Part shown: one piece after another, positions 1-8,453 of the stretch | Numbering within the stretch: the first letter of the stretch is position 1 | Layout of the letters: the number at the start of each line of letters is the position of its first letter | Source: Flavobacterium galactosidilyticum | Lineage (GTDB): Bacteria > Bacteroidota > Bacteroidia > Flavobacteriales > Flavobacteriaceae | DNA length: 64,000 bases | Reading direction: 5' to 3' | Assembly: GCF_020911945.1 (NCBI RefSeq) | Contig: NZ_CP087135.1 | Span: forward strand, 2,344,001 to 2,408,000 | Translations under genes and position numbers: made by a program | The notes under the pieces: generated by a model | The model's database searches: none | What the model was told of the DNA's origin: nothing | What the model saw: the letters and a program-made list of their open reading frames with translations, nothing else

Positions 1-2456
1 TATTTATCCCATATATGTACATTCTTTTGATTGCACTTTACCGAAAAATCATCCGAACTTTCGGAATAATGGATATTGACTTCCGTATCAAACAAGTGCG
101 AAGCAAAACGGGCATAAATCCCTGTGGGTATCCAGCGTTCGCCGAGATTGAAATCCAGTTCTTCAAACTCAATGCGTCTTGGTTTGGCTTCTTCCAAAAC
201 CGTAAGACTTACTTTGGCTTCTGCATCATCGGGACTACTTTCAAGATAGGCTTTGACCTCTTCAGATTTCTCTACTATATTTCCAGCAATCCATCGTTCG
301 GCTATATCATATTCCTTTTGTAAAGGATTATAGAAAATACGACCGTGTAGGGCTTCTTTCAAAGCATCGGCAGGCATACTGCTGATTTCGGACATATAAT
401 ACAAATCCACCTTGCCGTATTTGTTCAGTGATGATGCTAAAGCCTCATCGGGATTGTCTGTTGCTAAAATAGTAGTAGAAAAAGTAACGGGACGACTGAA
501 TATATCCGCCTTATGCACCACACCACCAACTACACGTTCCAGATAAGGAATTTCTTTCCCTGCACTGTCTGTTTTAATCAATTTGATATTTTCGGCACTG
601 TTCAAATTGCCATATCTTTTTACAAAAACATCATACAAATTATTCAGCGTTTCCCTTTCTACTGTATGTTCGTTTTGCTTTTCGGCTTCCTTTTGATACA
701 AATCGAGATAGCTATCTCTTACTGAAATGTAGGCTTCGGCTCTTACTTTCTGGAATGATGGTAATTGCAAGGGATGGAACATTGCCGTTGCTCCATTTTT
801 ATCAACATCTTGCAAATGACCAACCCAACCATTATCTATAACAAGACAATCACTTCGATGAAATGATTGTAATCCTTTGCTGTATAGAGCAGGTTCGGGA
901 ATGGTACTGACAACGGTTTGCTTTTGAGCCTGACCATTTCCGTTTAAGCCCGAAAACAGGTCGCCGATAACTTCCTCTTTTTTGCTGACAGTTGAAGTAT
1001 TTCCATTGGTATTTCCATTTGAAATTGGAGGGATATAAGGTGGTTGTATCGCCGAACTGAACAAGTCTGCTTGGCGAACAATATTGGCTCTTCGCTTCGT
1101 GGAAGTTTGCCTTTGAGTTTGAGTACCTTTTTTTGGTGGAGCAATAACCGCTACTGGTTCGTCCACATTTTCAAACAAGTCGAAAATGCTTAATTGTTTT
1201 AATTCATTTGGATTTTCCTGAATGGTTACAGGTGTTGGTTTAATCGTTATAGGCTCTACAATGGGAGCTGTAATAGTTGTTGTAATTGGAATTTGTATGT
1301 TCGGCTCGCCTTTGTATAAACTCAAATTCAGATGATTTTTAAAATCTTCTGAAAGCATTTTTTTAAGGTCTTTGGTAATTCCGGTAACGCCTTCTTTATG
1401 CGTATAAATTAAGGCTGGTTTTCCATAAGGGTCGGTGTCTAATTTTCTATCTGTATGAACAATTCTTGTGCTATCCTGAAAAAAAACATTGTTTGGTGTA
1501 TTATATTCTGTTGTATTACTTTGGCAAAACAGTTCTTCCACTTCGGTCAAACTTTGTTTTGCCGTATTTTTTTGCAGGATAATCAGGTCGCTTCCAACTT
1601 CTGTACCTGCATATTCAGTAAACAGATTATTTGGCAATCTAACAACCGAGACCAGATTACTATTCTGCATCAACGCCCTGCGTATCGGTTCGTTTTTTGG
1701 GCTATTTAGAATACCCTGCGAAGTAACAAATGCCAACAAGCCACCGTCACGGAGCATATCCGTTCCTTTTAAAAAAAAATAATTTTGGATGCTTCGAGAT
1801 GCCTGTATTTTTGCTTCGTCTTTACTTCGGGAATAAGAAAGGTCAAAAACGGAAGTATCACCAAAAGGGATATTACTTGCAATTACATCATAAGTGTTTT
1901 GTTCCTTTTGGGGTATTTCCTCAAAACCACTTACACGGACATTGCTTTCGGGATAAAGCTGTTTTAAAATCTTTCCTGTAAGCAAATCCTTTTCATAAGC
2001 AGTAATACTGGCTTTTTGATTTTCTGAAAAGGATTGTATGAAAGACCCGATACCTGCGGAGGGTTCGAGGAATTTATCAATGTTCAGACCGTTTTCACGC
2101 AAAGTTGCGGAAATCGCATCTATGACCTGTGGCGGTGTATAAAAAGCCGTCAGAACAGAGCTTTTCATACTATCCACATACCCTCGGTATTGCTTTTCGT
2201 CTTCGGAGTTTTCTTTTAGTAGTTGGTGGAGCTCTTGTGTAGTTGGAAATAAATCGTGTTCTGTTTTTCGCCAATTATTAATATCTATTTCATTTCCAAT
2301 AGGGTTCAACACGAATTTAAGACCGCCAAATCCGCTGTATTGCATCATTAGCAGTCTTTCACCTACCGTGGCTTGCCGTTTCTCCTTTTCTAGTTTAAAA
2401 GCAATTCGGAGGGCATCAATGTTTTGTTGGAGATGTTGCTTTTTACTAAAGCCCAT
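1..2456 (-). CDS. ICE methylase/helicase (DarB-like), N-terminal part
   Basis: An uninterrupted minus-strand frame starts at the ATG at 2456 and leaves the window at base 1, giving 818 codons of a longer protein. The early part has N6-adenine methyltransferase motifs: motif I FLEPSAGIGSF about 125 residues in, and a motif IV-like sequence ASNIPFGD about 60 residues later, where most enzymes have NPPF/Y. After the methylase domain comes a Pro/Thr/Gln-rich linker and then the start of a further region. In Bacteroidota ICEs such proteins are about 1,800-2,000 aa, with a C-terminal SNF2/DEAD helicase, and resemble phage P1 DarB; that half lies outside the window. A role in protecting transferred DNA is an inference. 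The start overlaps the end of the DUF1896 gene by 11 nt, so the two are probably translationally coupled. Confidence 0.85.
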   Translation of the reverse strand, partial: MGFSKKQHLQQNIDALRIAFKLEKEKRQATVGERLLMMQYSGFGGLKFVLNPIGNEIDINNWRKTEHDLFPTTQELHQLLKENSEDEKQYRGYVDSMKSSVLTAFYTPPQVIDAISATLRENGLNIDKFLEPSAGIGSFIQSFSENQKASITAYEKDLLTGKILKQLYPESNVRVSGFEEIPQKEQNTYDVIASNIPFGDTSVFDLSYSRSKDEAKIQASRSIQNYFFLKGTDMLRDGGLLAFVTSQGILNSPKNEPIRRALMQNSNLVSVVRLPNNLFTEYAGTEVGSDLIILQKNTAKQSLTEVEELFCQSNTTEYNTPNNVFFQDSTRIVHTDRKLDTDPYGKPALIYTHKEGVTGITKDLKKMLSEDFKNHLNLSLYKGEPNIQIPITTTITAPIVEPITIKPTPVTIQENPNELKQLSIFDLFENVDEPVAVIAPPKKGTQTQRQTSTKRRANIVRQADLFSSAIQPPYIPPISNGNTNGNTSTVSKKEEVIGDLFSGLNGNGQAQKQTVVSTIPEPALYSKGLQSFHRSDCLVIDNGWVGHLQDVDKNGATAMFHPLQLPSFQKVRAEAYISVRDSYLDLYQKEAEKQNEHTVERETLNNLYDVFVKRYGNLNSAENIKLIKTDSAGKEIPYLERVVGGVVHKADIFSRPVTFSTTILATDNPDEALASSLNKYGKVDLYYMSEISSMPADALKEALHGRIFYNPLQKEYDIAERWIAGNIVEKSEEVKAYLESSPDDAEAKVSLTVLEEAKPRRIEFEELDFNLGERWIPTGIYARFASHLFDTEVNIHYSESSDDFSVKCNQKNVHIWDK

Positions 2457-2880
2457 TTTCCGCTATCCATATTGCAATAGTTCCGGTTATTTCGGTGTAG
2501 AGCTGGTCGTACTCATAACCATAAGCGAAGTCATCAGTTAGTTCATAATTGGAGAAAATAGGTTCACAAACACGGAACATTTTCAAAGCAAATGGTCGCA
2601 ATTCTTCATCTGCCATTAGGGTGTCGAACTCATTACAAACCACCTGAAACACGGTATCGAACTTGGAAAAATGTAAACCGTCAAAAAGAATATAATTGGC
2701 TATTTCGATACATTTTTCAATATCATTTCCCGATTGAAAAGCACCTTCATAAGCGTTGCTTGCCCAAGAGGAACGCTGGTTTATAAATTTTAGGTCGTTT
2801 GCTTTTTCGGGGAAACTGGTGTTTAATAATTCTTGTAATCGTAATCTGAAATACGAAAGGTCTTTTTGTTGTGCAGCCAT
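2446..2880 (-). CDS. DUF1896 family ICE protein
   Basis: This 144-aa protein belongs to the DUF1896 family, recognised from LHFSKFDT in the middle and the C-terminal DDFAYGYEYDQLYTEITG block. The family is small, soluble and of unknown function, and it almost always lies directly upstream of the giant methylase/helicase in Bacteroidales and Flavobacterium conjugative elements. The same arrangement is seen here, with an 11-nt overlap into the downstream gene. No signal peptide or membrane segment is visible. The 336-nt gap upstream separates it from the divergently transcribed SMC-like cassette, so its promoter should be in that gap. It may act with the methylase/helicase during transfer; that is inference from neighbourhood only. 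Confidence 0.88.
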   Translation of the reverse strand: MAAQQKDLSYFRLRLQELLNTSFPEKANDLKFINQRSSWASNAYEGAFQSGNDIEKCIEIANYILFDGLHFSKFDTVFQVVCNEFDTLMADEELRPFALKMFRVCEPIFSNYELTDDFAYGYEYDQLYTEITGTIAIWIAENGL

Positions 2881-3216
2881 ACTTTAATTTTGTTTAGAAT
2901 TTCGCTTAAAATCTAAAATTAGGGCAGGAAATGAAAGCTATTAAAGAGATGGCAGGGTTTGGCTTCTAAAGGTAGGTTTTGACGGAATTTTGAATACAAG
3001 TAGCCGAAATAAGTTGTATTATTGTGTATAAAAAATGAATATATCTTTTGCTAAATACTATCTAAAAATTCTACTATTTGGGTATTAGTGCCAATTATCA
3101 GAAGAAAACGATAGTAAATAGAATGATAGATATAAATAAAAGCCAACCGAATATTCAATTACATTTGAATTTTTTAACCCGCAACATCTTAATATTAATG
3201 TTATAGAAATTAGACA
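2881..3216. other. Divergent intergenic region, no gene
   Basis: A 336-nt AT-rich gap between the DUF1896 gene (minus) and the SMC-like cassette (plus). It should hold both promoters. A good Bacteroidota -7 element for the plus strand is present at 3160-3167. I see no ORF with coding character, no tRNA and no clear insertion-sequence ends. The half nearer the DUF1896 gene is somewhat richer in G, and the half nearer the cassette is strongly AT-rich, so the cargo boundary may lie inside this gap. Confidence 0.5.
3160..3167 (+). promoter_or_regulatory. Candidate -7 element of the SMC-like cassette
   Basis: TACATTTG matches the Bacteroidota -7 consensus TAnnTTTG exactly and lies 49 nt upstream of the ATG at 3217. 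No convincing -33 TTTG is seen at the expected spacing. Confidence 0.45.
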
Positions 3217-5874
3217 ATGTTAAAAAGAATCGTAATACTTCATTCGGAAATTTATTCAAAGGCTGATATTGAGTTAGGTGACTGCGATTCATTACAAATA
3301 GTTGGGCCTAATAATATTGGGAAAAGTACTTTAATTTATGCTCTTAACTTTCTGTATATCATAGACGGAAAGCAAATGACTTTTAGCGGTAATAGGACAG
3401 GTGACAAAACGACAATAAATCATTACTTCCCTTCTATCAATTCGAGTTACATAATTTTTGAAATTTTTAAAAAGAGATATTATTGCATATTGGTAAAGAA
3501 AAATGCAGAAGGAAATCTGGACTATTACAAAATCGACAGTGATTACAAAGAGGAGCAATATTTTGAGCAAACACCAAAAGGACAAAAACTAAAGAAATTT
3601 GATTCTTTGCTTGCCGAGTTTTCTTCATCAGGTGTAGATTACAGCAAATATTCCAATAGACGAGACCTCTTTAATTTTGTTTATCAAAAAGGTAAGAAAA
3701 ATAATGGTGTTGTGTGGTTAAACGAAGGAGCATCACAAGATCAGAGAGAAATTAGCAACAACTTCTCAAAAATCTATCGCTACCTGATTAACTCTAAACT
3801 TATTGACAACAAAACTCTTAAGGAATCTTTGATTATTGCTGACAATAGAGAGAACGAGCAAGTTGAATTTTCTAAGAAAAATCAAAAGGATATTCAAACT
3901 CTTTTAAAACACAATAAAGAAATAAAGGTAATCAAGAGTATTCAGAAAAGTTTTTCTGATTTTAAAGAATTCGTTAATCATTATAAAGCTAAAAACCAGA
4001 TTCTTTCAGAAGTGGTATATGCATTTGACGCACTTTATTCATCGGTCAACATTGACCTAAATACAAGCGTTATAAAAAAGAAGAAAGAAAGAGAAGAACA
4101 TCAAGTTAATCTAACAGAGACTTTGAATCCAAAACAAAGTGAGTTAAATCAAAAAATTGGTGGATTAAAAATTACAATATCACACAAGCAAACATCGATT
4201 GATTCACTAAAACAAAAGATTTCAACGATTAAGTCTTACGAAGGTATTGACTTTCTGAAGCAATCATTAAGCAACTTAGACACCGATAGGAAAAACATAG
4301 AGAGCCGGCTTACTCAAATTGAAAATCAAAATCTAAGTAGTCGTGAAATAGAAACGAAAATTTTAAAACTATCTCAAGACATTTCAAAACTTGACGGGCA
4401 AATTGAAACCTACTCAAATTTGCTCATTCATCAGATTAGCAAAAATGTTGAAAATAAAGAATTTCTAAATGCAATTCTTTCTGATTCCATTACCGCACTT
4501 CCGAAGGAAAATATTCAATCAGGTATTGAAAAATTAACCGATGTAATGAAAATCTTTGATGGTGCAATTTCAATTCCAAAAGATTTTAAAGGCAAGCCTA
4601 TTGCTTCAATTGACGAATTGCGAATTCGAAAAGATGAAGCGTTGAAAGAAAAGGAAATTAATGAACAGTTGTTGCCAATTGCGAAAGACCTGGAAAAATA
4701 CCGTTCCGAACTTCTAAAGGTTCAGCACAAAATCAAAGAAGTTAACAATAAAATCGAAGAGCTAAGTTCTTTACCAGAAGTTGAAAAAAACTTAATCAAA
4801 GTAGACGGAGAGCAAAAAGAACTAATTCAGCAAAAAGATGAAACAGAAAAAGAACTAAGAATAACCGAAGAAACGATTGGAAAAATAAATCAAGCAATTG
4901 AAATTTTAGCAAAAGATATATCTCAAAAAGAAGGCAGAATTTCTAAGATTCAAGAATGGAAAGTAAGGATTGAAGAATCGGGAATTAAGCCAATCGAATA
5001 TCAAACAAATGAATCACTTGATAATCTTTTCAAAAACTTTGAGAGAAACTCAATTGAGCGAGAAGATATTAAGAATAAAAAAGAAAGATTGTTTGAAAAT
5101 CTGAAAACTAAAACGGAAACTGTTTTTGCTTCAGAGGACGAATTTATCAAATATTTAGATTCTGAACTTGTAACTCTTGACGACAAACAAAAAAGTATTG
5201 ACGCATTATTGAAAAATATCTCAACACAATTCTCTATTCCTTGCAAAACGCTTCAATCAAAATTTCAAGAGTTTCAAGCGTTTATTAACAATCAATTCAA
5301 TTCTAAAATTAGAAAAATTAAAATCTCAGATATAGATTCTCTTAACATTGAAATTATTCCAAACGAAGCTCTAATCAAAGATTTAAAGAAGATTATGGAA
5401 ATCAGAGACCTAACTTCAGAACTAATCTTTGACGATCAATCAGAAAACCTTAATGTTCTGAATAGATATCTGGATAACCAAGCTATAATTGAATTTAAAG
5501 ACCTTTTTGACATCAGATTGCACCTTGACAAAAAAGGACATCACAAAGTTGTCGATTTAAGAAATCAAATAGAATCTGACGGAACAGACAAAATGATTAG
5601 AATGGTGATTATTATGTCAATCATCCATCAGATTGTAATTAATGACGTTGAAAATAAAATCGTGATTTTTGTGGATGAGATAGGTACAATTGATGAAGCC
5701 AATAGAATTGAAATTTTAAACTTCTGTAAGGAGCATAATTTTATACCAATATCAGCCGCACCACTGCATCCTTATGACGGTTTTGATAAATACTATTTAG
5801 TGAGACGAAGTAATGGGAAAATAGTTTTAAGTGAGAATAACGGAAATGTAATCTATCGTAAAAAGAAAACGTAG
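3217..5874 (+). CDS. SMC/MukB-like ATPase (Wadjet JetC-like)
   Basis: An 885-aa SMC-type ATPase. The Walker A motif GPNNIGKST is at residues 30-38. Two long charged heptad-type stretches (roughly 270-430 and 490-640) flank a short non-coiled segment near 440-490 that could be a MukB-style mini-hinge. The C-terminal head has SDGT (787-790), possibly a degenerate ABC signature, and Walker B IVIFVDEIGTIDE with D820-E821. JetC and MukB proteins are usually longer (over 1,000 aa), so this is a compact version. It is the first of four overlapping genes followed by TOPRIM-like, kleisin-like and MukE-like subunits, which points to a Wadjet/MksB loop-extrusion complex rather than a lone SbcC or RecF-like repair ATPase. 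The stop overlaps the next start by 1 nt. Confidence 0.8.
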   Translation: MLKRIVILHSEIYSKADIELGDCDSLQIVGPNNIGKSTLIYALNFLYIIDGKQMTFSGNRTGDKTTINHYFPSINSSYIIFEIFKKRYYCILVKKNAEGNLDYYKIDSDYKEEQYFEQTPKGQKLKKFDSLLAEFSSSGVDYSKYSNRRDLFNFVYQKGKKNNGVVWLNEGASQDQREISNNFSKIYRYLINSKLIDNKTLKESLIIADNRENEQVEFSKKNQKDIQTLLKHNKEIKVIKSIQKSFSDFKEFVNHYKAKNQILSEVVYAFDALYSSVNIDLNTSVIKKKKEREEHQVNLTETLNPKQSELNQKIGGLKITISHKQTSIDSLKQKISTIKSYEGIDFLKQSLSNLDTDRKNIESRLTQIENQNLSSREIETKILKLSQDISKLDGQIETYSNLLIHQISKNVENKEFLNAILSDSITALPKENIQSGIEKLTDVMKIFDGAISIPKDFKGKPIASIDELRIRKDEALKEKEINEQLLPIAKDLEKYRSELLKVQHKIKEVNNKIEELSSLPEVEKNLIKVDGEQKELIQQKDETEKELRITEETIGKINQAIEILAKDISQKEGRISKIQEWKVRIEESGIKPIEYQTNESLDNLFKNFERNSIEREDIKNKKERLFENLKTKTETVFASEDEFIKYLDSELVTLDDKQKSIDALLKNISTQFSIPCKTLQSKFQEFQAFINNQFNSKIRKIKISDIDSLNIEIIPNEALIKDLKKIMEIRDLTSELIFDDQSENLNVLNRYLDNQAIIEFKDLFDIRLHLDKKGHHKVVDLRNQIESDGTDKMIRMVIIMSIIHQIVINDVENKIVIFVDEIGTIDEANRIEILNFCKEHNFIPISAAPLHPYDGFDKYYLVRRSNGKIVLSENNGNVIYRKKKT

Positions 5875-6668
5875 TGAATCAGACAGATTTTAGAACATAC
5901 AAGAAATTAAAAGATGATGCTTTCCTCACAGAAAAGGCAGTTCCAAAAACTGTATTGAGTTCGCCTCATTTCCAAGGATTAGTCTTTTCTTTAATTCTTG
6001 AAAAAACAAAATCAGGAAGAGGATTCAGATATGAAGTAAGCAAAGTAACTGAATTTGAAAATTTCTTTAAAACCCATTTCCCCGAAGACATCGAAGTTAA
6101 AGACAAGTCTGACAATGTTAGAAAATTCAGAAATTCTAAAATTCAAAAAACCGTATCTACGCCAATTTTTATGCTAAGAGGATATGATACAGTTTGGATA
6201 AATGGCCAAGAATTGAATTTAGAGGACTACACAAAAAAATTTCAACTATTTGCTTGTAATGCAGAGAAAATTGAAGCAGAACGTATTTGCATTGTTGAGA
6301 ACTTGGACACTTTTTTAGTTGCAGAAAAACTGCTAGGTAAAAATTACGTTTTTCTTCACAAATACGGACGAATAGGAAAAGAATCACTCAGCAGTCTATA
6401 TACAAATCACTTACTTGTTTTTGTTGATTACGATTTTAACGGACTTGAAGAATTTCTTAGAATAAGAGAGGTATTTGAATTTGCCCAATTACACATACCC
6501 GAAAACTACGATGAACTTTTTGGAATGTATTCTCAAAGCCTAAAAGGTAACAAAGCCGAAATGACAAATAGAATTAAACAAAGTTCAGACGTTAATGTGG
6601 TTAAGATTAGAGAAAGTATAATAAGAAACAACAGATTCTTAGAACAACAATATTGGAAATATGATTAA
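5874..6668 (+). CDS. TOPRIM-like nuclease subunit (Wadjet JetD/DUF2220-like)
   Basis: A 264-aa protein starting at GTG, which shares one base with the TAG of the SMC-like gene. The C-terminal half resembles the DUF2220/TOPRIM domain of JetD and MksG: VENLDTFL supplies the candidate catalytic glutamate (E142), and LVFVDYDFNG supplies the DxD pair (D185, D187), where JetD proteins have a WGDID-type motif. A conserved-looking HKYGRIG block lies between them. JetD is generally about 350-400 aa, so the N-terminal DUF3322-like arm is shortened here. In characterised Wadjet complexes this subunit cuts plasmid DNA after loop extrusion. The assignment rests on motif spacing and gene context rather than overall similarity. 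Confidence 0.7.
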   Translation: MNQTDFRTYKKLKDDAFLTEKAVPKTVLSSPHFQGLVFSLILEKTKSGRGFRYEVSKVTEFENFFKTHFPEDIEVKDKSDNVRKFRNSKIQKTVSTPIFMLRGYDTVWINGQELNLEDYTKKFQLFACNAEKIEAERICIVENLDTFLVAEKLLGKNYVFLHKYGRIGKESLSSLYTNHLLVFVDYDFNGLEEFLRIREVFEFAQLHIPENYDELFGMYSQSLKGNKAEMTNRIKQSSDVNVVKIRESIIRNNRFLEQQYWKYD

Positions 6669-7872
6669 GTCAGAACCAAAATCAATATTGCAGTTTATGG
6701 CAAGTCATTATGAGTTGTTAAGAGACCTTTTTGACATACAGGTCAAGAACGACATTATTACCAAAGAATCTCTAAATGTCTGTTTAGAGAACTATGATAA
6801 GAATATTCAGGCACAGCTAACAGAATATCAAATATTAGTTGAACAAAATGATGATTTTGCTTTCAACGAGCCGTATTTGATTCTCTTTGAGTTTATCCAT
6901 CAACAGTTTAAACCTCTTTTACCAGAGGAAATTGAACATTTTGGGCAAGCAATCAGAGCATTATTTCTAAAAATCAGAGAAGGAATAAATGATGATAAAA
7001 ATATTTTGTTGGAAAGAATTGAGGCCTTGTCAAACCAAATAAAAAAGTTTACAAATGCTGTTGTAAATAATACCAAAAGTTTATTGACAGAATCAAAAGA
7101 ACTAAAAGCGAACAATAAGAAAATTGATTACCAAGAAAAAGTCCATAAAGCAAGGTATCTGATTGAAAATTATATATCGCCACTTAATACAATTTTAGAT
7201 GTAAATCATAGTCAATCCATCTACAACGAATTGCTAAACGTTTCTCAATTTTCTAATGTAAAGAGATTTGATTATGGAGATGAAAGTGTAAGACGTGAAT
7301 TTGAAAAACTTTATCATCTACTTCGTCAAGTCGGGAAAGACTTACACACTCAATCAGTAATTCTCACAAACGAACTATTGCCGTTAATTGAGAGAATAAA
7401 AACCGAAAGTCAATATTTGAGAGGCTTTCATTTTTACCTAACCAATGGAAACTGTTACAAAGAAATTGAACCACCTCGCATATTGGTTTCTACTCGAGAT
7501 AATATTTATAACAGATTTATTTATGAAAACACGAAAGAATACTTTGAACAATTCAAAAACGAAGCTGAATTAATTATCGCTGAAGACACCCAGCAAACGA
7601 ATGATTGGCTTTTTGATAAAGCAAAATATAAAGAGACTTTAAACAAAAATTTGCCTGTAGAGGATTTTTTTAAATGGTGTGAGAATTCTATCAAACAAGA
7701 AAGTGAGAATTTTTCCTTTGACAATTTCTTTATGGTAACAAGTTTACTTTTTGAAGATGAATATGAAATTACAGTATGCAAAGAAGGAAGAAAGATTACA
7801 GTTTCTAATGACAAATCAGAACTAATTATGCCGAAACTTACAATTAAGAAACAAGAAGATGTATCCAGATAA
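6661..7872 (+). CDS. Kleisin-like subunit (MukF/JetA-like)
   Basis: A 403-aa, mostly helical, highly charged soluble protein. The N-terminal PKSILQFMASHYELLRDLFD segment looks like the winged-helix start of JetA/MukF proteins. The middle (about 100-250) is helical and could form the coiled bundle that contacts the SMC neck. The C-terminal part ends in a short beta-rich segment (YEITVCKEGRKITVSNDKSE). The start lies within the last codons of the TOPRIM-like gene (8-nt overlap) and its end overlaps the next gene by 14 nt. I place it as the kleisin of the complex because of size, predicted fold and position beside the MukE-like gene; direct sequence similarity is weak. Confidence 0.65.
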   Translation: MIKSEPKSILQFMASHYELLRDLFDIQVKNDIITKESLNVCLENYDKNIQAQLTEYQILVEQNDDFAFNEPYLILFEFIHQQFKPLLPEEIEHFGQAIRALFLKIREGINDDKNILLERIEALSNQIKKFTNAVVNNTKSLLTESKELKANNKKIDYQEKVHKARYLIENYISPLNTILDVNHSQSIYNELLNVSQFSNVKRFDYGDESVRREFEKLYHLLRQVGKDLHTQSVILTNELLPLIERIKTESQYLRGFHFYLTNGNCYKEIEPPRILVSTRDNIYNRFIYENTKEYFEQFKNEAELIIAEDTQQTNDWLFDKAKYKETLNKNLPVEDFFKWCENSIKQESENFSFDNFFMVTSLLFEDEYEITVCKEGRKITVSNDKSELIMPKLTIKKQEDVSR

Positions 7873-8383
7873 ACATAAAGAGATTGTCACTTCACTGATG
7901 GAAGGAAAGTTCATTACGGTTGAGGAATTGTTGTTTGAAACCATCAAGAAGAATGAAGATTTTTATATCAAGTTTTTTGAAACTTCTTTTGGTTTTGAAC
8001 TTATAGGCAATCACGAATTTTATTACTTGGTTTCAAGTGAGACAAATGAAAACACTTCAAGAGATATTTCTATTTTCTTTTCAATTTTATGTTATGAACT
8101 TGACAAGGATGGAAAGAATTTTTTAGAGGAACTTAATTATTCAGAATTTTATATTGACGAAATTCTTGAATATTTTAAAAATTCATCGTGGTTAGATGTT
8201 ATTAAGGCTAACAAGCAACTGTGCAATGAAGAGAGTTTAAAGCGACATATCGGAACTATGGTAAAAAGAAACATTGCTGTAAAACAAAGTAACGACAGAT
8301 ATTCATTTACAAAAGCACACAAATTATTTATTGACTTCGCAAAAGACTTAGTAAGGGACGATAAGAACGAACCCAATAGATAA
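7859..8383 (+). CDS. MukE/JetB-like (DUF4194-like) subunit
   Basis: A 174-aa acidic protein with the features of the tandem winged-helix MukE/JetB subunit. GFELIGNHEFYYLV corresponds to the conserved beta-hairpin segment of DUF4194 proteins, and a C-terminal winged helix (KRHIGTMVKRNIAVKQ, then RYSFTKAHKLF) matches the family pattern. Its start overlaps the kleisin-like gene by 14 nt, so all four genes are coupled. It is the last gene of the cassette; 70 nt separate it from the convergent ORF6N gene. JetB and MukE bind the kleisin and regulate the ATPase. It is small enough that a non-homologous winged-helix protein cannot be excluded. Confidence 0.65.
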   Translation: MYPDKHKEIVTSLMEGKFITVEELLFETIKKNEDFYIKFFETSFGFELIGNHEFYYLVSSETNENTSRDISIFFSILCYELDKDGKNFLEELNYSEFYIDEILEYFKNSSWLDVIKANKQLCNEESLKRHIGTMVKRNIAVKQSNDRYSFTKAHKLFIDFAKDLVRDDKNEPNR

Positions 8384-8453
8384 CCGCAAACACATTACCA
8401 AGTCACACAAGCCGAAACATAAATCAATATTTCATCAGAGTGTGTGTATAACC

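Noticed and set aside
15..2219. Several plus-strand ORFs of 60-100 codons
   Set aside because: They lie antisense to the continuous minus-strand methylase/helicase frame and have no family features.
3217..5874. SbcC/RecN-type DNA repair ATPase
   Set aside because: No SbcD, RecF or RecN neighbours; the co-operonic TOPRIM, kleisin and MukE-like genes fit a Wadjet/Mks complex better.
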